Of a DNA stretch of 64,000 nucleotides, positions 24,723 to 34,471 are shown in pieces. Below the pieces are notes generated by a model that made no database searches, was not told the origin of the DNA, and saw only the letters and a program-made list of their open reading frames with translations. This DNA comes from Cellulosimicrobium cellulans. Lineage in GTDB: Bacteria; Actinomycetota; Actinomycetes; Actinomycetales; Cellulomonadaceae. Location: the NCBI RefSeq assembly GCF_007679345.1, contig NZ_VEGH01000004.1:1-64000 (forward strand), written 5' to 3'. The first letter of the stretch is position 1; each line of letters begins with the position of its first letter. The position numbers and the translations under genes are program-made.

Positions 24723-24732
24723 CCCGGTGGGG

Positions 24733-26028
24733 TCAGCCGATCGCGGCGACCGCGTCCTCGAAGCCCTTCCAGGACTCCTCGGGGGTCATCGACTTGTCGA
24801 CGTCGACGCGGTTGAAGGCGTCCGACAGGCCGGTGCGGATGGTGAAGTAGTTCTCACCCTTGAACGGGGCGACGGAGATGGCCGCGGCCCGGTCGGTGTA
24901 GATCTGGCCGGTCGGCGCGTCGTTGAAGAACTCGCGGGTCATGCCCTGGAGCTCGTCCGACTGCTGCGCCTCGATCTGGCTCGGGAAGTTGCCGTTGACG
25001 GCGAACGCCGCCAGCTGCTGCTCCGGGGCGGTCAGCCAGTCGGCGAGCGCCTTGGCCTCCTCCTGGTGCTTCGACATCGTCGGGACGGCGAGGAACGAGC
25101 CGCCCCAGTTGCCGCCGCCGCCGGGGAAGACGTTGGCGATGTCCCAGCCCTCGACGCCCGCCGAGTTGCCCTCGATGTTGCCCAGGAACCAGGCCGGGGC
25201 GAGCGCGACCGCGAAGCCGTTGCTCTGGAACGCGTTGGTCCAGTCGGTCTCCCACTGCTTGAGGCCCGCGGACTGGTCCTCGTGCGACAGGATCGTGTCG
25301 TAGATGTCGCGGATCTCGGGGTTGTCGAGCGCGATGATCTCGCCGGAGTCGGGGTCCTCGAACGGCACCTCGACCTGGTTGATCATGCCCTGGGCCAGCG
25401 CGTCGGCGGAGTCGAAGAACGCCGGGCCGGTGCCCGCGGCCATGAACTGGTCGCCGACCGCGAAGAAGTCGTCCCAGGTGGCGTCGTCGCCGCCGAACAG
25501 CTCGGCCACGGCCTCGCGGTCCGTCGGGAGGCCTGCGGCCGCGAACAGGTCGGCGCGGTAGGCGATGGCCTCCGGGCCGATGTCCGTCGGGTAGCCGAGC
25601 AGCGCGCCGTCGGGGGTGGTGGCCTGGTCGGTGGTCCACTTGTTCCAGCGGCCCTCGACCGAGTCGCTGGTCAGGTCGGTGAACTGGTCCGAGTACTGGA
25701 TCATCTGCGGCAGCCAGTCGACCTCGACGCCGACGACGTCCGCGAGGCCCGAGCCGGCGCCGAGCGCCGTCTGGAACTGCTCCTTGGCGTCGTCGGACTT
25801 GCCGAACTTGTTGTGCTCGATCGTGATGTTCGGGTGCTCCTCCTCGTACTGCTTGAGGAGGTCCTCGTAGCCGAACTGGTTGAAGGTCGAGATGGTCAGG
25901 GTGATCTGACCGTCCGAGCCCTCGTCGCCAGCGGCGTCGTCCGACCCGCCGCCGCACGCCGTCGCCAGCAGGGCGACGCTCGCCGCTCCGGCCACGGCCA
26001 CCCAGGTCTTGCGCGTGCTCCTGCGCAC
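24733..26028 (-). CDS. cebE: Cello-oligosaccharide-binding lipoprotein, CebE-like
   Basis: 431 residues. A lipoprotein signal peptide ends at LLATAC (Cys25), followed by an Asp/Gly-rich linker. The mature part is a family 1 solute-binding protein: LTISTFNQFGYEDLLKQYEEEHPNITI, WLPQMIQYSDQFTDL, GYPTDIGPEAIAYRADLFAAAGLP and MTREFFNDAPTGQIYTDRA. These resemble CebE of Streptomyces. It would bind cellobiose or longer beta-glucosides at the outer face of the membrane. GTG at 26028 has GAGGGAGT upstream. Three CelR-type operators flank its promoter, so repression by the downstream LacI-type gene product is likely. Specificity for cellobiose is inferred. Confidence 0.87.
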   Translation of the reverse strand: MRRSTRKTWVAVAGAASVALLATACGGGSDDAAGDEGSDGQITLTISTFNQFGYEDLLKQYEEEHPNITIEHNKFGKSDDAKEQFQTALGAGSGLADVVGVEVDWLPQMIQYSDQFTDLTSDSVEGRWNKWTTDQATTPDGALLGYPTDIGPEAIAYRADLFAAAGLPTDREAVAELFGGDDATWDDFFAVGDQFMAAGTGPAFFDSADALAQGMINQVEVPFEDPDSGEIIALDNPEIRDIYDTILSHEDQSAGLKQWETDWTNAFQSNGFAVALAPAWFLGNIEGNSAGVEGWDIANVFPGGGGNWGGSFLAVPTMSKHQEEAKALADWLTAPEQQLAAFAVNGNFPSQIEAQQSDELQGMTREFFNDAPTGQIYTDRAAAISVAPFKGENYFTIRTGLSDAFNRVDVDKSMTPEESWKGFEDAVAAIG

Positions 26029-26095
26029 TGTGACTCCCTCGTCATCCGCGGCGACGTCGCCGCTCCCGTCGGGTCGCCGGCACCGGCGCCCGTCG

Positions 26096-26109
26096 TGGGA
26101 CCGCTCCCA
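26096..26109. promoter_or_regulatory. CelR/CebR-type operator 1
   Basis: TGGGACCGCTCCCA differs at one base from the known CelR consensus TGGGAGCGCTCCCA. It lies in the untranslated leader of cebE, where a bound repressor would block elongation. Confidence 0.65.
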
Positions 26110-26119
26110 CCACGTTCTG

Positions 26120-26133
26120 CGGGAGCGCTCTCA
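26120..26133. promoter_or_regulatory. CelR/CebR-type operator 2
   Basis: CGGGAGCGCTCTCA matches 12 of 14 positions of TGGGAGCGCTCCCA, including the central AGCGCT. It sits at about +8 to +20 relative to the predicted cebE start of transcription. Confidence 0.65.
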
Positions 26134-26146
26134 CGCCATGTCAGGC

Positions 26147-26176
26147 ACCTTGTCGCCCGGGGGTGGGGGAAGTCAA
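26147..26176 (-). promoter_or_regulatory. Promoter of the ceb operon
   Basis: On the minus strand, TTGACT (complement of 26171-26176) and CAAGGT (complement of 26147-26152) are 18 nt apart. The -35 is strong and the -10 has one deviation from TANNNT. The predicted start is near 26140, with operators on both sides. Confidence 0.5.
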
Positions 26177-26199
26177 GCGAGGGGGTGGGCAAACGGGTG

Positions 26200-26213
26200 T
26201 GGAAGCGGTCCCA
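26200..26213. promoter_or_regulatory. CelR/CebR-type operator 3
   Basis: TGGAAGCGGTCCCA matches 12 of 14 consensus positions and lies 24 nt upstream of the -35 box, suitable for looping with the two downstream operators. Confidence 0.55.
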
Positions 26214-26268
26214 CCGACGCGTTACCGCTGGTCAGAGACGTTCAGCCGCCGACCGCGTTACGCAATCG

Positions 26269-26775
26269 TTACGCCTCGTGCGTGCTCGCGACCCACTCGC
26301 GCGCCACGCCGGCCTCGGCCTCGAGCGCGCCGCGCACGGCCTTCGCGGCCGCCTGCTCGACGGCGGACCCGAACAGCGGGACGTTCGCCTTGAGGTCGCC
26401 GTCGTAGGTGATCTCGGAGCCGCTCGCGGCCGCCGTCAGGGCGACCGTCCCCGTCAGCCGCACCGGGGCGCCGGCGATCTCCACGGCGACCGTGCCCGTC
26501 CGGGACCCGTCCGCCGCCGCGGGCTCCCAGGCCTCCACCTGGCGCACCTCGAGCGTCGAGCCGACGAACGCGCGGACGTTCGGCGGGATCAGGTCCGTCG
26601 GCAGCGCGCGCCGGGTCGTCACCGTCAGCGCGCCGTCCTCGGCGGGGGCGACGTCGACGTGCAGCACCTCGGCGCCGCTCGCCAGCACCTTCGCCCGGAC
26701 GTACACCGGGTCGGCCAGCATCGTCCCGGCGGTGCGGGGATCGGTCGGGACGGGGACGGTGACCTGCAGGTGCAC
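26269..26775 (-). CDS. DUF2505 domain protein
   Basis: 168 residues forming one DUF2505 domain, a START/Bet v1-like fold found in actinobacteria. Conserved features include the alternating start, RRALPTDLIPPNVRAFVGSTLEVRQVE and the C-terminal helix GSAVEQAAAKAVRGALEAEAGVAREW. Members are thought to bind lipophilic ligands, but no function is established. GTG at 26775 is preceded by GGAAGGA; a TACTGT -10 (complement of 26834-26839) lies further upstream. It is divergent from pdtaS. Nothing in the neighbourhood points to a role. Confidence 0.85.
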   Translation of the reverse strand: MHLQVTVPVPTDPRTAGTMLADPVYVRAKVLASGAEVLHVDVAPAEDGALTVTTRRALPTDLIPPNVRAFVGSTLEVRQVEAWEPAAADGSRTGTVAVEIAGAPVRLTGTVALTAAASGSEITYDGDLKANVPLFGSAVEQAAAKAVRGALEAEAGVAREWVASTHEA

Positions 26776-26939
26776 GGGCGTTCGGGTCCTTCCGAGGTGC
26801 GCGGGCGGTCGCGGGGGAGGTGCGGTTCCGACGACAGTATCCGCCCGGGCGCCGGCGCGCGTCCCGGTCGGGCGGCGGGCGTGGGACGCGTCACGTGCCG
26901 CGGGGTGGGACGGGCCCGGGGACGCGCCCCCCTGCGCCG

Positions 26940-26945
26940 TACCCT
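26940..26945 (+). promoter_or_regulatory. -10 box of pdtaS (leaderless start)
   Basis: TACCCT is followed after 6 nt by the GTG at 26952, with no ribosome binding site. Confidence 0.45.
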
Positions 26946-26951
26946 GGGGCC

Positions 26952-28454
26952 GTGTCCACCCTGAGCGAGCTCGCGCAGCGCCACGCCCACCTCGACGCCG
27001 CGGACCTCGAGTGGCTGCACCTGCTGGTCGGCGACTGGCAGGTCATCTCGGACCTCGCGTTCGCCGACCTCGTGCTGTGGCTGCCCACCGACGACGGCGA
27101 CTTCGTCGCGATCGCGCAGGCGCGGCCGAGCACCGGCGCGACCGTGCACTACGACGACGTGGTGGGCTCGCGCGCGCCCGAGGGGCAGCGACCCCAGCTC
27201 GAGCGCTCGCTGAGCGAGGTCCGGGCGCAGCGGTCGCGCGAGCCGCGCTGGTTCGGGTCGTACGCGGTGCGCGAGGAGGCGGTGCCGGTCGTGCACGAGG
27301 GCCGCGCCATCGCCGTCATCGCCCGGCAGACCAACCTCGGCGGGGCCCGCACGCCCAGCCGCCTGGAGCTGAACTACGTCGAGGCCGCCGACGACATCAT
27401 GGGGATGATCGCCCGCGGGGAGTTCCCGATGACGAACGCCGCGACCGGCCCGCGCCGGGGAGCCCCGCGCGTCGCCGACGGCCTGGTGCGGCTGAACTCC
27501 GAGGGCGAGGTGCTGTACGCCAGCCCGAACGCGCTGTCCTGCTTCCACCGGTTCGGCGCGATGGACGACCTCGTCGGCCGCTCGCTGGTCGAGGTGGTCG
27601 CCGACCTGATCGAGCAGAACTCGCCGGTCGACGAGTCGATGCCGCTGGTGCTGATGGGCCGGGCGCCGTGGCGGACCGACATCGAGGCGCACGGCGTGGC
27701 GCTGTCCCTGCGCGCCGTCCCGCTGTCCGAGGAGGGGGAGCGGATCGGCGCGGTGCTGCTGTGCCGCGACGTGTCCGAGCTGCGCCGCCGCGAGCGCGAG
27801 CTCATCACCAAGGACGCGACGATCCGCGAGATCCACCACCGCGTGAAGAACAACCTGCAGACGGTGGCGGCGCTGCTGCGGCTCCAGGCCCGCCGGATGA
27901 ACGTCCCCGAGGCCCGTGCGGCCCTCGAGGAGGCCATGCGCCGGGTCGCGACCATCGCGCTGGTGCACGAGACGCTGTCGCAGACCCTCGACGAGACCGT
28001 GGTGTTCGACGAGCTGGTCGGCCGGTCGCTGCGGCTCGCCGCCGACGTGGCGTCCGCCGGCGCGTCGGTGCGGACGCTGGTCCGCGGCACCTTCGGGCCG
28101 GTGTCCGCCGAGGACGCCACCGCGCTGGCGCTCGTGCTCACCGAGCTGGTGACGAACGCCGTCGAGCACGGGCTGGCCGGGCGGGACTCGGGGTCGGTCG
28201 AGGTCACCGCCGAGCGCGTCGAGGACGACCTCACCGTGACCGTCGCGGACGACGGCGCGGGCATCCCCGCGGAGTCGGGCGGCAGCGGCGCCGGTCCGGG
28301 CACCGGCCTCGGGACGCAGATCGTGTCCACCCTCGTGACGAACGAGCTGCGCGGGTCCATCGCCTGGTCCCCGCGGGAGGGCGGCGGCACCGAGGTCACG
28401 CTGCGCGCGACGCTGCGCACCCCGGGCCGCGACGCGGCCGCGACCGTCGCCTGA
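26952..28454 (+). CDS. pdtaS: Sensor histidine kinase PdtaS
   Basis: 500 residues, soluble. An N-terminal GAF domain (about 20-155) is followed by a PAS domain (about 175-280), then a HisKA_2 domain with the phosphoacceptor pair in IREIHHRVKNNLQTVAALLRLQARRM (His295/296), and a HATPase domain with ELVTNAVEHGLAG, DDGAGIP and GTGLGTQIV. This order is that of PdtaS, which phosphorylates the RNA-binding antiterminator PdtaR; the partner gene is not in this window. The start GTG at 26952 matches a leaderless pattern. whiB1 is convergent just downstream, the same neighbourhood seen in Mycobacterium tuberculosis. Confidence 0.93.
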   Translation: MSTLSELAQRHAHLDAADLEWLHLLVGDWQVISDLAFADLVLWLPTDDGDFVAIAQARPSTGATVHYDDVVGSRAPEGQRPQLERSLSEVRAQRSREPRWFGSYAVREEAVPVVHEGRAIAVIARQTNLGGARTPSRLELNYVEAADDIMGMIARGEFPMTNAATGPRRGAPRVADGLVRLNSEGEVLYASPNALSCFHRFGAMDDLVGRSLVEVVADLIEQNSPVDESMPLVLMGRAPWRTDIEAHGVALSLRAVPLSEEGERIGAVLLCRDVSELRRRERELITKDATIREIHHRVKNNLQTVAALLRLQARRMNVPEARAALEEAMRRVATIALVHETLSQTLDETVVFDELVGRSLRLAADVASAGASVRTLVRGTFGPVSAEDATALALVLTELVTNAVEHGLAGRDSGSVEVTAERVEDDLTVTVADDGAGIPAESGGSGAGPGTGLGTQIVSTLVTNELRGSIAWSPREGGGTEVTLRATLRTPGRDAAATVA

Positions 28455-28521
28455 CGCCCCGCGGCGCCCCCGCGTCCGCCCCCGCGTCCGCGCCCGGGCG
28501 ACCCCGAGGGAGCGGACCCGC

Positions 28522-28581
28522 CGAGTCTGCGGAAGCGGACTGTGAGCGGTGGCGCGGGCAGAGGCACGATCCGGAGACTCG
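28522..28581. terminator. Inverted repeat between convergent pdtaS and whiB1
   Basis: CGAGTCTGCGGA (28522-28533) and TCCGGAGACTCG (28570-28581) pair over 12 bp with one mismatch. It is followed by a (GCGAC)4 simple repeat at 28592-28611. Lying between two converging genes, it probably terminates both. Confidence 0.45.
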
Positions 28582-28591
28582 ACGACGCGCG

Positions 28592-28611
28592 GCGACGCGA
28601 CGCGACGCGAC
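28592..28611. repeat. Simple repeat (GCGAC)4
   Basis: Four perfect pentamer units in non-coding sequence between pdtaS and whiB1, flanked by degenerate copies. Confidence 0.7.
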
Positions 28612-28736
28612 GCGCGGCGGCGTGGCGTGGGCGGCGGGCGTCGCGGCGAGCGGGCCGCGGGCAGGAACGGCGACGCCCGCCGTGCCCCGGGGGGAGGGGC
28701 TCGGCGGGCGTCGGGGGTCGTGCTGCGCGGCGGGGG

Positions 28737-28985
28737 TCAGCCCGCGCGGCGCTGGCGGGCGGTGCGGCGCTTGAGGGCGCGCCGCTCGTCCTCGGAGAGA
28801 CCGCCCCACACGCCGGCGTCCTGGCCGGACTCCAGCGCCCACTTGAGGCAGGTGTCGACGACGTCGCACCGGCGGCACACGGCCTTGGCCTCCTCGATCT
28901 GCAGCAGGGCCGGGCCCGTGTTGCCGATCGGGAAGAACAGCTCGGGGTCCTCGGTCAGACACGCTGCCTGGTGGCGCCAATCCAT
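28737..28985 (-). CDS. whiB1: WhiB-family iron-sulfur regulator WhiB1
   Basis: 82 residues. Four cysteines, Cys9, Cys37, Cys40 and Cys46 (CLTEDPELFFP, VCRRCDVVDTC), ligate a [4Fe-4S] cluster and have the same spacing as M. tuberculosis WhiB1. GVWGG is the conserved beta-turn, and the basic tail RRALKRRTARQRR binds DNA. WhiB1 is a nitric-oxide-sensitive transcription factor that partners the principal sigma factor. ATG at 28985 (MDWRHQAAC) matches the family N-terminus; GAGGAGAG lies just upstream. Neighbour pdtaS supports the identification. Confidence 0.97.
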   Translation of the reverse strand: MDWRHQAACLTEDPELFFPIGNTGPALLQIEEAKAVCRRCDVVDTCLKWALESGQDAGVWGGLSEDERRALKRRTARQRRAG

Positions 28986-29364
28986 CGAAACTCTCCTCAG
29001 CACAGGGGCATGCCACGACCAGGGGGCTGGGTGGCATGGGCGCTCGAGCACACGTCCGACGCACAGAAGGAGGCGGGGGGCGTGAGCGTCGGCGCTCGGG
29101 GGGATCGAACTGCTGAGTACAAGATTCACATGGCTGCCGGAGGGCGCACAAGGGGTTACGCGCAGGTTTCTTGCGCGTGACGACTGAGGCGTCGGTCACA
29201 TCTGTGTGCACCCTGAACGCCTGGGGCGCACGCTACTCCTGCACGGGCGTCGCGCGCCAACCGGTCCGGCCGTCGGGACCATCGTCCCTGGCCCGTGGGC
29301 GAGTCCCGTCGGGACCTGCGGGGACGCCCCGCCGATTCACCCGCGGCGCGCGTAGGGTCGGCGC
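28986..29364. other. whiB1 upstream region with a short inverted repeat
   Basis: This 379-nt gap holds the whiB1 leader and promoter (minus strand) and, at its right end, the start of a divergent gene. ACGCGCA (29158-29164) and TGCGCGT (29172-29178) form a perfect 7-bp inverted repeat with a 7-nt spacer. On the minus strand a TTGTGC element (complement of 29146-29151) could be a -35 box. The region is less GC-rich than its surroundings. No ORF, tRNA or riboswitch was supported. Confidence 0.4.
29353..29358 (+). promoter_or_regulatory. -10 box of the small membrane protein gene
   Basis: TAGGGT is 6 nt from GTG 29365, again with no ribosome binding site. Confidence 0.45.
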
Positions 29365-29796
29365 GTGACCGCATCCCGCACCCCTCAGCCGTCCCCGTCG
29401 CCCCGGCCGGCCGCCGCGCCGGGCGCCGTGCGGCTGCTCGCCGGCCTCGTGCTGCTGCAGTCGCTCGCCGTCGCGGTGATCGCCGTCGCGCTGGTCGTCG
29501 CGCTCGTGCGCGGCACGTCGATGCCCGGTCCCGTGGTGTTCCTGATCCTGCTCGCCGCCGGCATCGCCGCCGTGCTGGGCGGTGCGGGGCGCGCGCTGCT
29601 CCGGGGGCACCGCTGGGGACGGTCGCCGGTGATGACGGTGCAGATCCTGCTGGTCGTGCTGGCGGTGGGCTGGCTGGGTGTCGAGGTCGCCGCCTGGTCG
29701 GTCGCCGTGCTGGCGCTGGCGGTGGTCGTCGGCGCCCTGCTGGTCACCCCGACGGTCGTCGCCTGGACCACGGGCACCGCCGGCCGCGAGGACTGA
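29365..29796 (+). CDS. Small four-span membrane protein of unknown function
   Basis: 143 residues. A Pro/Ser-rich N-terminal tail of about 20 residues is followed by four predicted membrane helices: LLAGLVLLQSLAVAVIAVAL, VVFLILLAAGIAAVLGG, VMTVQILLVVLAVGWLGV and VAVLALAVVVGALLVTP. RALLRGHRWGRSPVM lies between the second and third. Such proteins are common in actinobacteria next to pdtaS/whiB1, but I do not recognise a function. GTG at 29365 fits a leaderless start. A long inverted repeat follows the stop. Confidence 0.8.
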   Translation: MTASRTPQPSPSPRPAAAPGAVRLLAGLVLLQSLAVAVIAVALVVALVRGTSMPGPVVFLILLAAGIAAVLGGAGRALLRGHRWGRSPVMTVQILLVVLAVGWLGVEVAAWSVAVLALAVVVGALLVTPTVVAWTTGTAGRED

Positions 29797-29822
29797 CCCG
29801 CCCGCCGCGCCATCCGCGAGAC

Positions 29823-29878
29823 CGGTGCTTCCCGCCGAGATCGGCGCCCGCGACGACCGATCTCGGCGCGGAGCACCG
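29823..29878. terminator. 21-bp inverted repeat between convergent genes
   Basis: Arms at 29823-29843 and 29858-29878 pair with two mismatches around a 14-nt loop and contain CGCCGAGATCG. It is placed 26 nt after the membrane protein stop and 92 nt before the stop of the convergent FtsX gene. Probably a bidirectional terminator. Confidence 0.6.
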
Positions 29879-29970
29879 ACGTCGGCAGAGGCGGGCAGCG
29901 GGCGGGAACGCGCCGCGCGCCCGGCGGGGGAGTCCCCCGCCGGGCGCGCGCCGGTCTGCCGGTCGCCGGG

Positions 29971-32744
29971 TCAGTCGACCGCGAGGGCCGCGACCGGGGG
30001 CGTCCGGGCGGCCGTGCGGCCGGGCAGCGCCGAGGCGAGCACGCCCGCCACGAGCGCCACGCCGAGCACCAGCCCGAGGTCGGCCCACGGCACCCGCAGC
30101 TGCAGGTCCGCGATGCCGGCGAGCACCGCGGCCGACCCGAGCCAGCCGTACGCCAGCCCGAGCGCGATCCCGACGACCGCCCCGACGCCCGCGATCAGCG
30201 CGCCCTCGACGGCCATCGACGCCCGCAGCTGGCGCCGCGTGAGGCCCAGGGCCCGGAGCGTGGCCGACTCGCGGCGCCGCTCGATGACCGACAGGGACAG
30301 CGTGTTGGTCACGCCGATCAGCGCGATCACGACCGCCACCGCCAGCAGCCCCACGACCACCGCGAGCAGGGTGTCGATCGCCCGCTGGTACAGCGCCCGC
30401 TCGAGCGCCGCGCCGGTGATCTCCAGCACGGAGTCCGACGTGAGGTCCTGCACCTGCTGCACGACCTGACCGGAGTCGAGGACGTCCGCCACCCGCAGCC
30501 AGGCGGTGCTGAGCGTCCCCGGGGAGCCGAGGTCGTCGAGCGTGCTCGGCGTGACCAGGACGAACCAGCTGTCCAGCGGGACGACGACCGCCGTGAGGTC
30601 GACGGGCGTGCCGACGCCGGAGCCCTCGGTGCGGGCGACGGGGACCCGGTCGCCGTCGGTGATGCCGGCGCTCTTCGCGACGGCCTCGGGGACCACGACG
30701 GTGCCGTCGCCGACGGCCGCGGCCAGGTCGGTGTCGCGGAGGACGGCCGCGGCCTGGTCCGGGGTGATGCCGAGCGCGTCGACGGTCTGGGTGCCGTCGA
30801 TCTCCACGCTGTCCCGGACGAGCGTGGCCGACGACTCGACCCCGGGGATGTCGGCCAGCGCCTCGACGGTGCCGGCGGGCAGCGCCTCGGTGACCGGGTT
30901 GCCGTTCTCGTCGGTGGTGAACGGCGCCGCGACCGCGAGGTCGACCGGGTACCGGGTGTCGAGCTCGTCGTCCAGGGTGGCCCGCGCGGTCACGGCGCCG
31001 GTGCTCATCATCGCGACGAGCGTGACGCCGATCAGCAGCGCGGTGCTGGTGGCGGCGGTGCGCGCCGGGTTCCGGCCGGTGTTCGCCGCGGCGAGCCGTG
31101 CCGGCATCCCGAACCGGCCGACCAGGCGGCCGATCGCGGCGACGACCTTGGGCATCCAGAACACCGCGCCGACCAGCAGGCCGACGAACGACGCCGCCCC
31201 GCCGAGGATCGCGATGCCGACGGCCGCGACGAGGATCTGCTGCGACAGGGCGACCCCGGCGGCGAGCATCAGCGTGCCGCCGATGACCAGGACCAGGCTG
31301 ACGACGAGCCGGAACCGGCCCGCGCGGCTGCCGGCCGCGGGCGCGTCGGCCGGGCGCAGCGCGGCGATCGGGGCGACCCGGGTGGCGACCCGGGCCGGCG
31401 TCAGGGCGGCGAGCACGGTGACGACCACACCGACGGCCAGCGGCGCCACGACGCTCGCGACGGTCGGGCGGACGACGGACGGCACCGGGAACGGCAGGTC
31501 AGCGTTCTGCATGACCAGCAGCGCGACCTGCACCAGCGCGGTGCCGAGCAGCGCGCCCGCGACGGAGGCCGCGAAGCCGAGCAGGGAGGCCTCCAGCAGC
31601 ACGGACCGGCGCACCTGGGACCGCACGGCGCCGACGCACCGGAGCAGCGCGAGCGTCCGGGTGCGCTGGGCGACGAGCACCTGGAAGGTGTTCGCGATGA
31701 CGAGGCCGGCGACGATCATCGCCACCGCGGCGAACGCGAGCACGACCACCAGGATCGGGCCGGTGCCGTCGCCGCCGGACAGGCTGCGCTCGGCGGCCGC
31801 GTCGCGGGTGAGGACGATCGGGTCCGTGCTGCCCGAGGCGGTGAGGACGCCCTGGACCGCGTCGACGACGGTCGCGGTGTCGGCGCCGTCGTCGACGGCG
31901 AGCAGCAGCTGCGAGGTCGCGGCGTCCGCGAGGGTCGGTGCCCCGTCGCCCTCGCCGAAACCGGCCCACAGCAGGGTGTCGTCGAGGGTGGCCAGAGCGG
32001 CGCCGCCGTACTGGGCCCAGGCCGACGTCGGGTCGGTGGTCAGGCCGACGACCTCGGCGTCGGCCCGGACCTCGCGGTAGCTGCCCTCGGGGTCGCCGGG
32101 GGCGCCCGTCGCCTCGTCCGAGGGGGCGGCGGTCGCGCCGTCCGCAGCGCCGGCGGTCGCGCCGGCGGGGTCCTCCGCGGGCGCCGTGGCGACGGCGTCC
32201 GGCGACCCGGTCGCGTCCCCCGTGGCCGCGGCGTCCGCGTCCCCCGTGGCGGCCGAGGCCCCGGCGGCGTCCTGCCACCGGTAGTACGACACCGCCACGG
32301 TGTCCCCGACGCCCACGTGCAGCCGCTCGGCCGCCCGCTCGGGCAGCGCGATCTGGCCGTCCGCGGTCGGCAGCGCGCCCTCGGTGACGTGCTGGGTGTC
32401 GAAGGCCGGGTCGCTCGCCACGGGGACGAGCGTCTGGGTGATCTCGCGGTCGCCGGCGGACATCGCGATGTAGGGGGCCACGACCCGGGGGTCGGCGGCG
32501 GCGACGCCCGGTGTGTCCCGGACCGCCTCGACGATCTTCTCGTCGAGAGAGACGCCGTTACCGGCGTCCGCGATCAGGTCGGCGGTCCCGTAGGACGCGG
32601 TGATCGAGTCGTACGAGATGCGCTGCATGATCGTGCCGGCGAGCAGCGTCGCGGCGATGAACGCCGTGCCGATGGCGACCGCGATGCCCGCGGCGGTGAG
32701 CCGGCCGAGGCTGCGGCGCATCTGCGCCAGGGTGAGCCGCCACA

Positions 32745-32745
<1 letters not shown>
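29971..32745 (-). CDS. FtsX/MacB-like ABC transporter permease
   Basis: 924 residues with two FtsX-type modules. An N-terminal span (RLTAAGIAVAIGTAFIAATLLAG) and a large extracytoplasmic domain (about 45-330) precede three spans; a second extracytoplasmic domain (about 580-760) precedes the last three. ALLRCVGAVRSQVRRSVLLEA and TLRALGLTRRQLRASMAVEG are the conserved FtsX loops of each half. Residues 160-221 of the first outer domain are a low-complexity insertion rich in Ala, Thr, Gly, Asp and Pro. MacB-type systems move substrates in the envelope or export peptides and lipids rather than import nutrients. The start at 32745 overlaps the ATPase stop by one base. The substrate is unknown. Confidence 0.92.
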
Positions 32746-33599
<854 letters not shown>

Positions 33600-33675
33600 G
33601 GCTGTGCTCCTGGGACGGTCGGATCGGGTCGTCCCCGACGCTACGGAGTCCGCCCGCGCAGCCGCGTCCACCCCC

Positions 33676-33713
33676 GGTCCGGACCTCACGTCATCCCGGG
33701 GTACGACCCGGGG
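33676..33713. promoter_or_regulatory. Palindrome and direct repeats upstream of the ABC exporter
   Basis: GGTCCGGACC (33676-33685) is a perfect 10-bp palindrome. Two CCCGGGG direct repeats 12 nt apart follow at about 33695-33713. They lie just upstream of the exporter -10 box, so they are candidates for binding by the NarL-type regulator encoded next door. Confidence 0.3.
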
Positions 33714-33755
33714 CCGTCGCGGCCCGACCGGGGCCGCACCCGGCCCGCGCCCGGG

Positions 33756-34466
33756 TCACGCCCCGGGGACCACCAGGCCCGTCTCGTACGCGACGACCAC
33801 GGCCTGCACGCGGTCCCGCGCGCCGAGCTTCGCGAGGATCCGCCCGACGTGCGTCTTGACGGTGGCCTCGGCGACGTACAGGTCCTCGCCGATCTCGGTG
33901 TTGGACCGCCCGCGGGCCATGAGCACCAGCACCTCGCGCTCGCGGTCGGTGAGGGTGGCGAGCGCCTCGGTGCCGGCCGAGACCCGCTCCTGCTCGGCGG
34001 GCAGGGCCGTCACCAGGTGCTCCAGCAGCCGCTTGGTGGACGAGGGCGCGATCACGGCGTCGCCCCGGTGCACGGTCCGGATCGCGGCCAGCATGTCCTC
34101 GGGCGGCGCGTCCTTGAGCAGGAAGCCGCTGGCGCCCGCGCGGATGGCGGCGAGGACGTACTCGTCGAGGTCGAAGGTGGTGAGCACGATGATGCGGGGC
34201 GCCGGGTGGTCCGGGGTGCCGGCCGCGACGATCCGCTCGGTGGCGGCCAGGCCGTCGAGGTTCGGCATCCGCACGTCCATCAGCACGACGTCGACCGGCC
34301 CCAGGACCTGCGCCTGCGCGGTGCCCGCGGTGAGCGCCTGCACGGCCTGGGCGCCGTCGCCGGCCTCCAGGACCACCTCGAGGTCGGGCTGGGAGTCGAT
34401 CACCAGGCGGAAACCGGCGCGCACGAGCTGCTGGTCGTCGACGAGGCCGACGCGGATCGGGGACAT
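33756..34466 (-). CDS. NarL/LuxR-family response regulator
   Basis: 236 residues. The receiver domain (1-125) has VGLVDDQQLVRAGF, phosphoacceptor Asp in VLMDVRMPNLDG, and switch residues in VLTTFD and LLKDAPPED. The C-terminal LuxR helix-turn-helix is LTDREREVLVLMARGRSNTEIGEDLYVAEATVKTHV-like (about 165-225). ATG at 34466. It lies 5 nt after the stop of its histidine kinase gene and is certainly the cognate partner. The adjacent ABC exporter is a likely target, as for LiaR- or BceR-like envelope stress systems, though that is inferred. Confidence 0.94.
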   Translation of the reverse strand: MSPIRVGLVDDQQLVRAGFRLVIDSQPDLEVVLEAGDGAQAVQALTAGTAQAQVLGPVDVVLMDVRMPNLDGLAATERIVAAGTPDHPAPRIIVLTTFDLDEYVLAAIRAGASGFLLKDAPPEDMLAAIRTVHRGDAVIAPSSTKRLLEHLVTALPAEQERVSAGTEALATLTDREREVLVLMARGRSNTEIGEDLYVAEATVKTHVGRILAKLGARDRVQAVVVAYETGLVVPGA

Positions 34467-34471
34467 GGGCG

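Noticed and set aside
29100..29125. GATCGAAC resembling a tRNA T-loop on the minus strand
   Set aside because: The flanking bases cannot form the T-stem, and no acceptor or anticodon stem is found within 80 nt.
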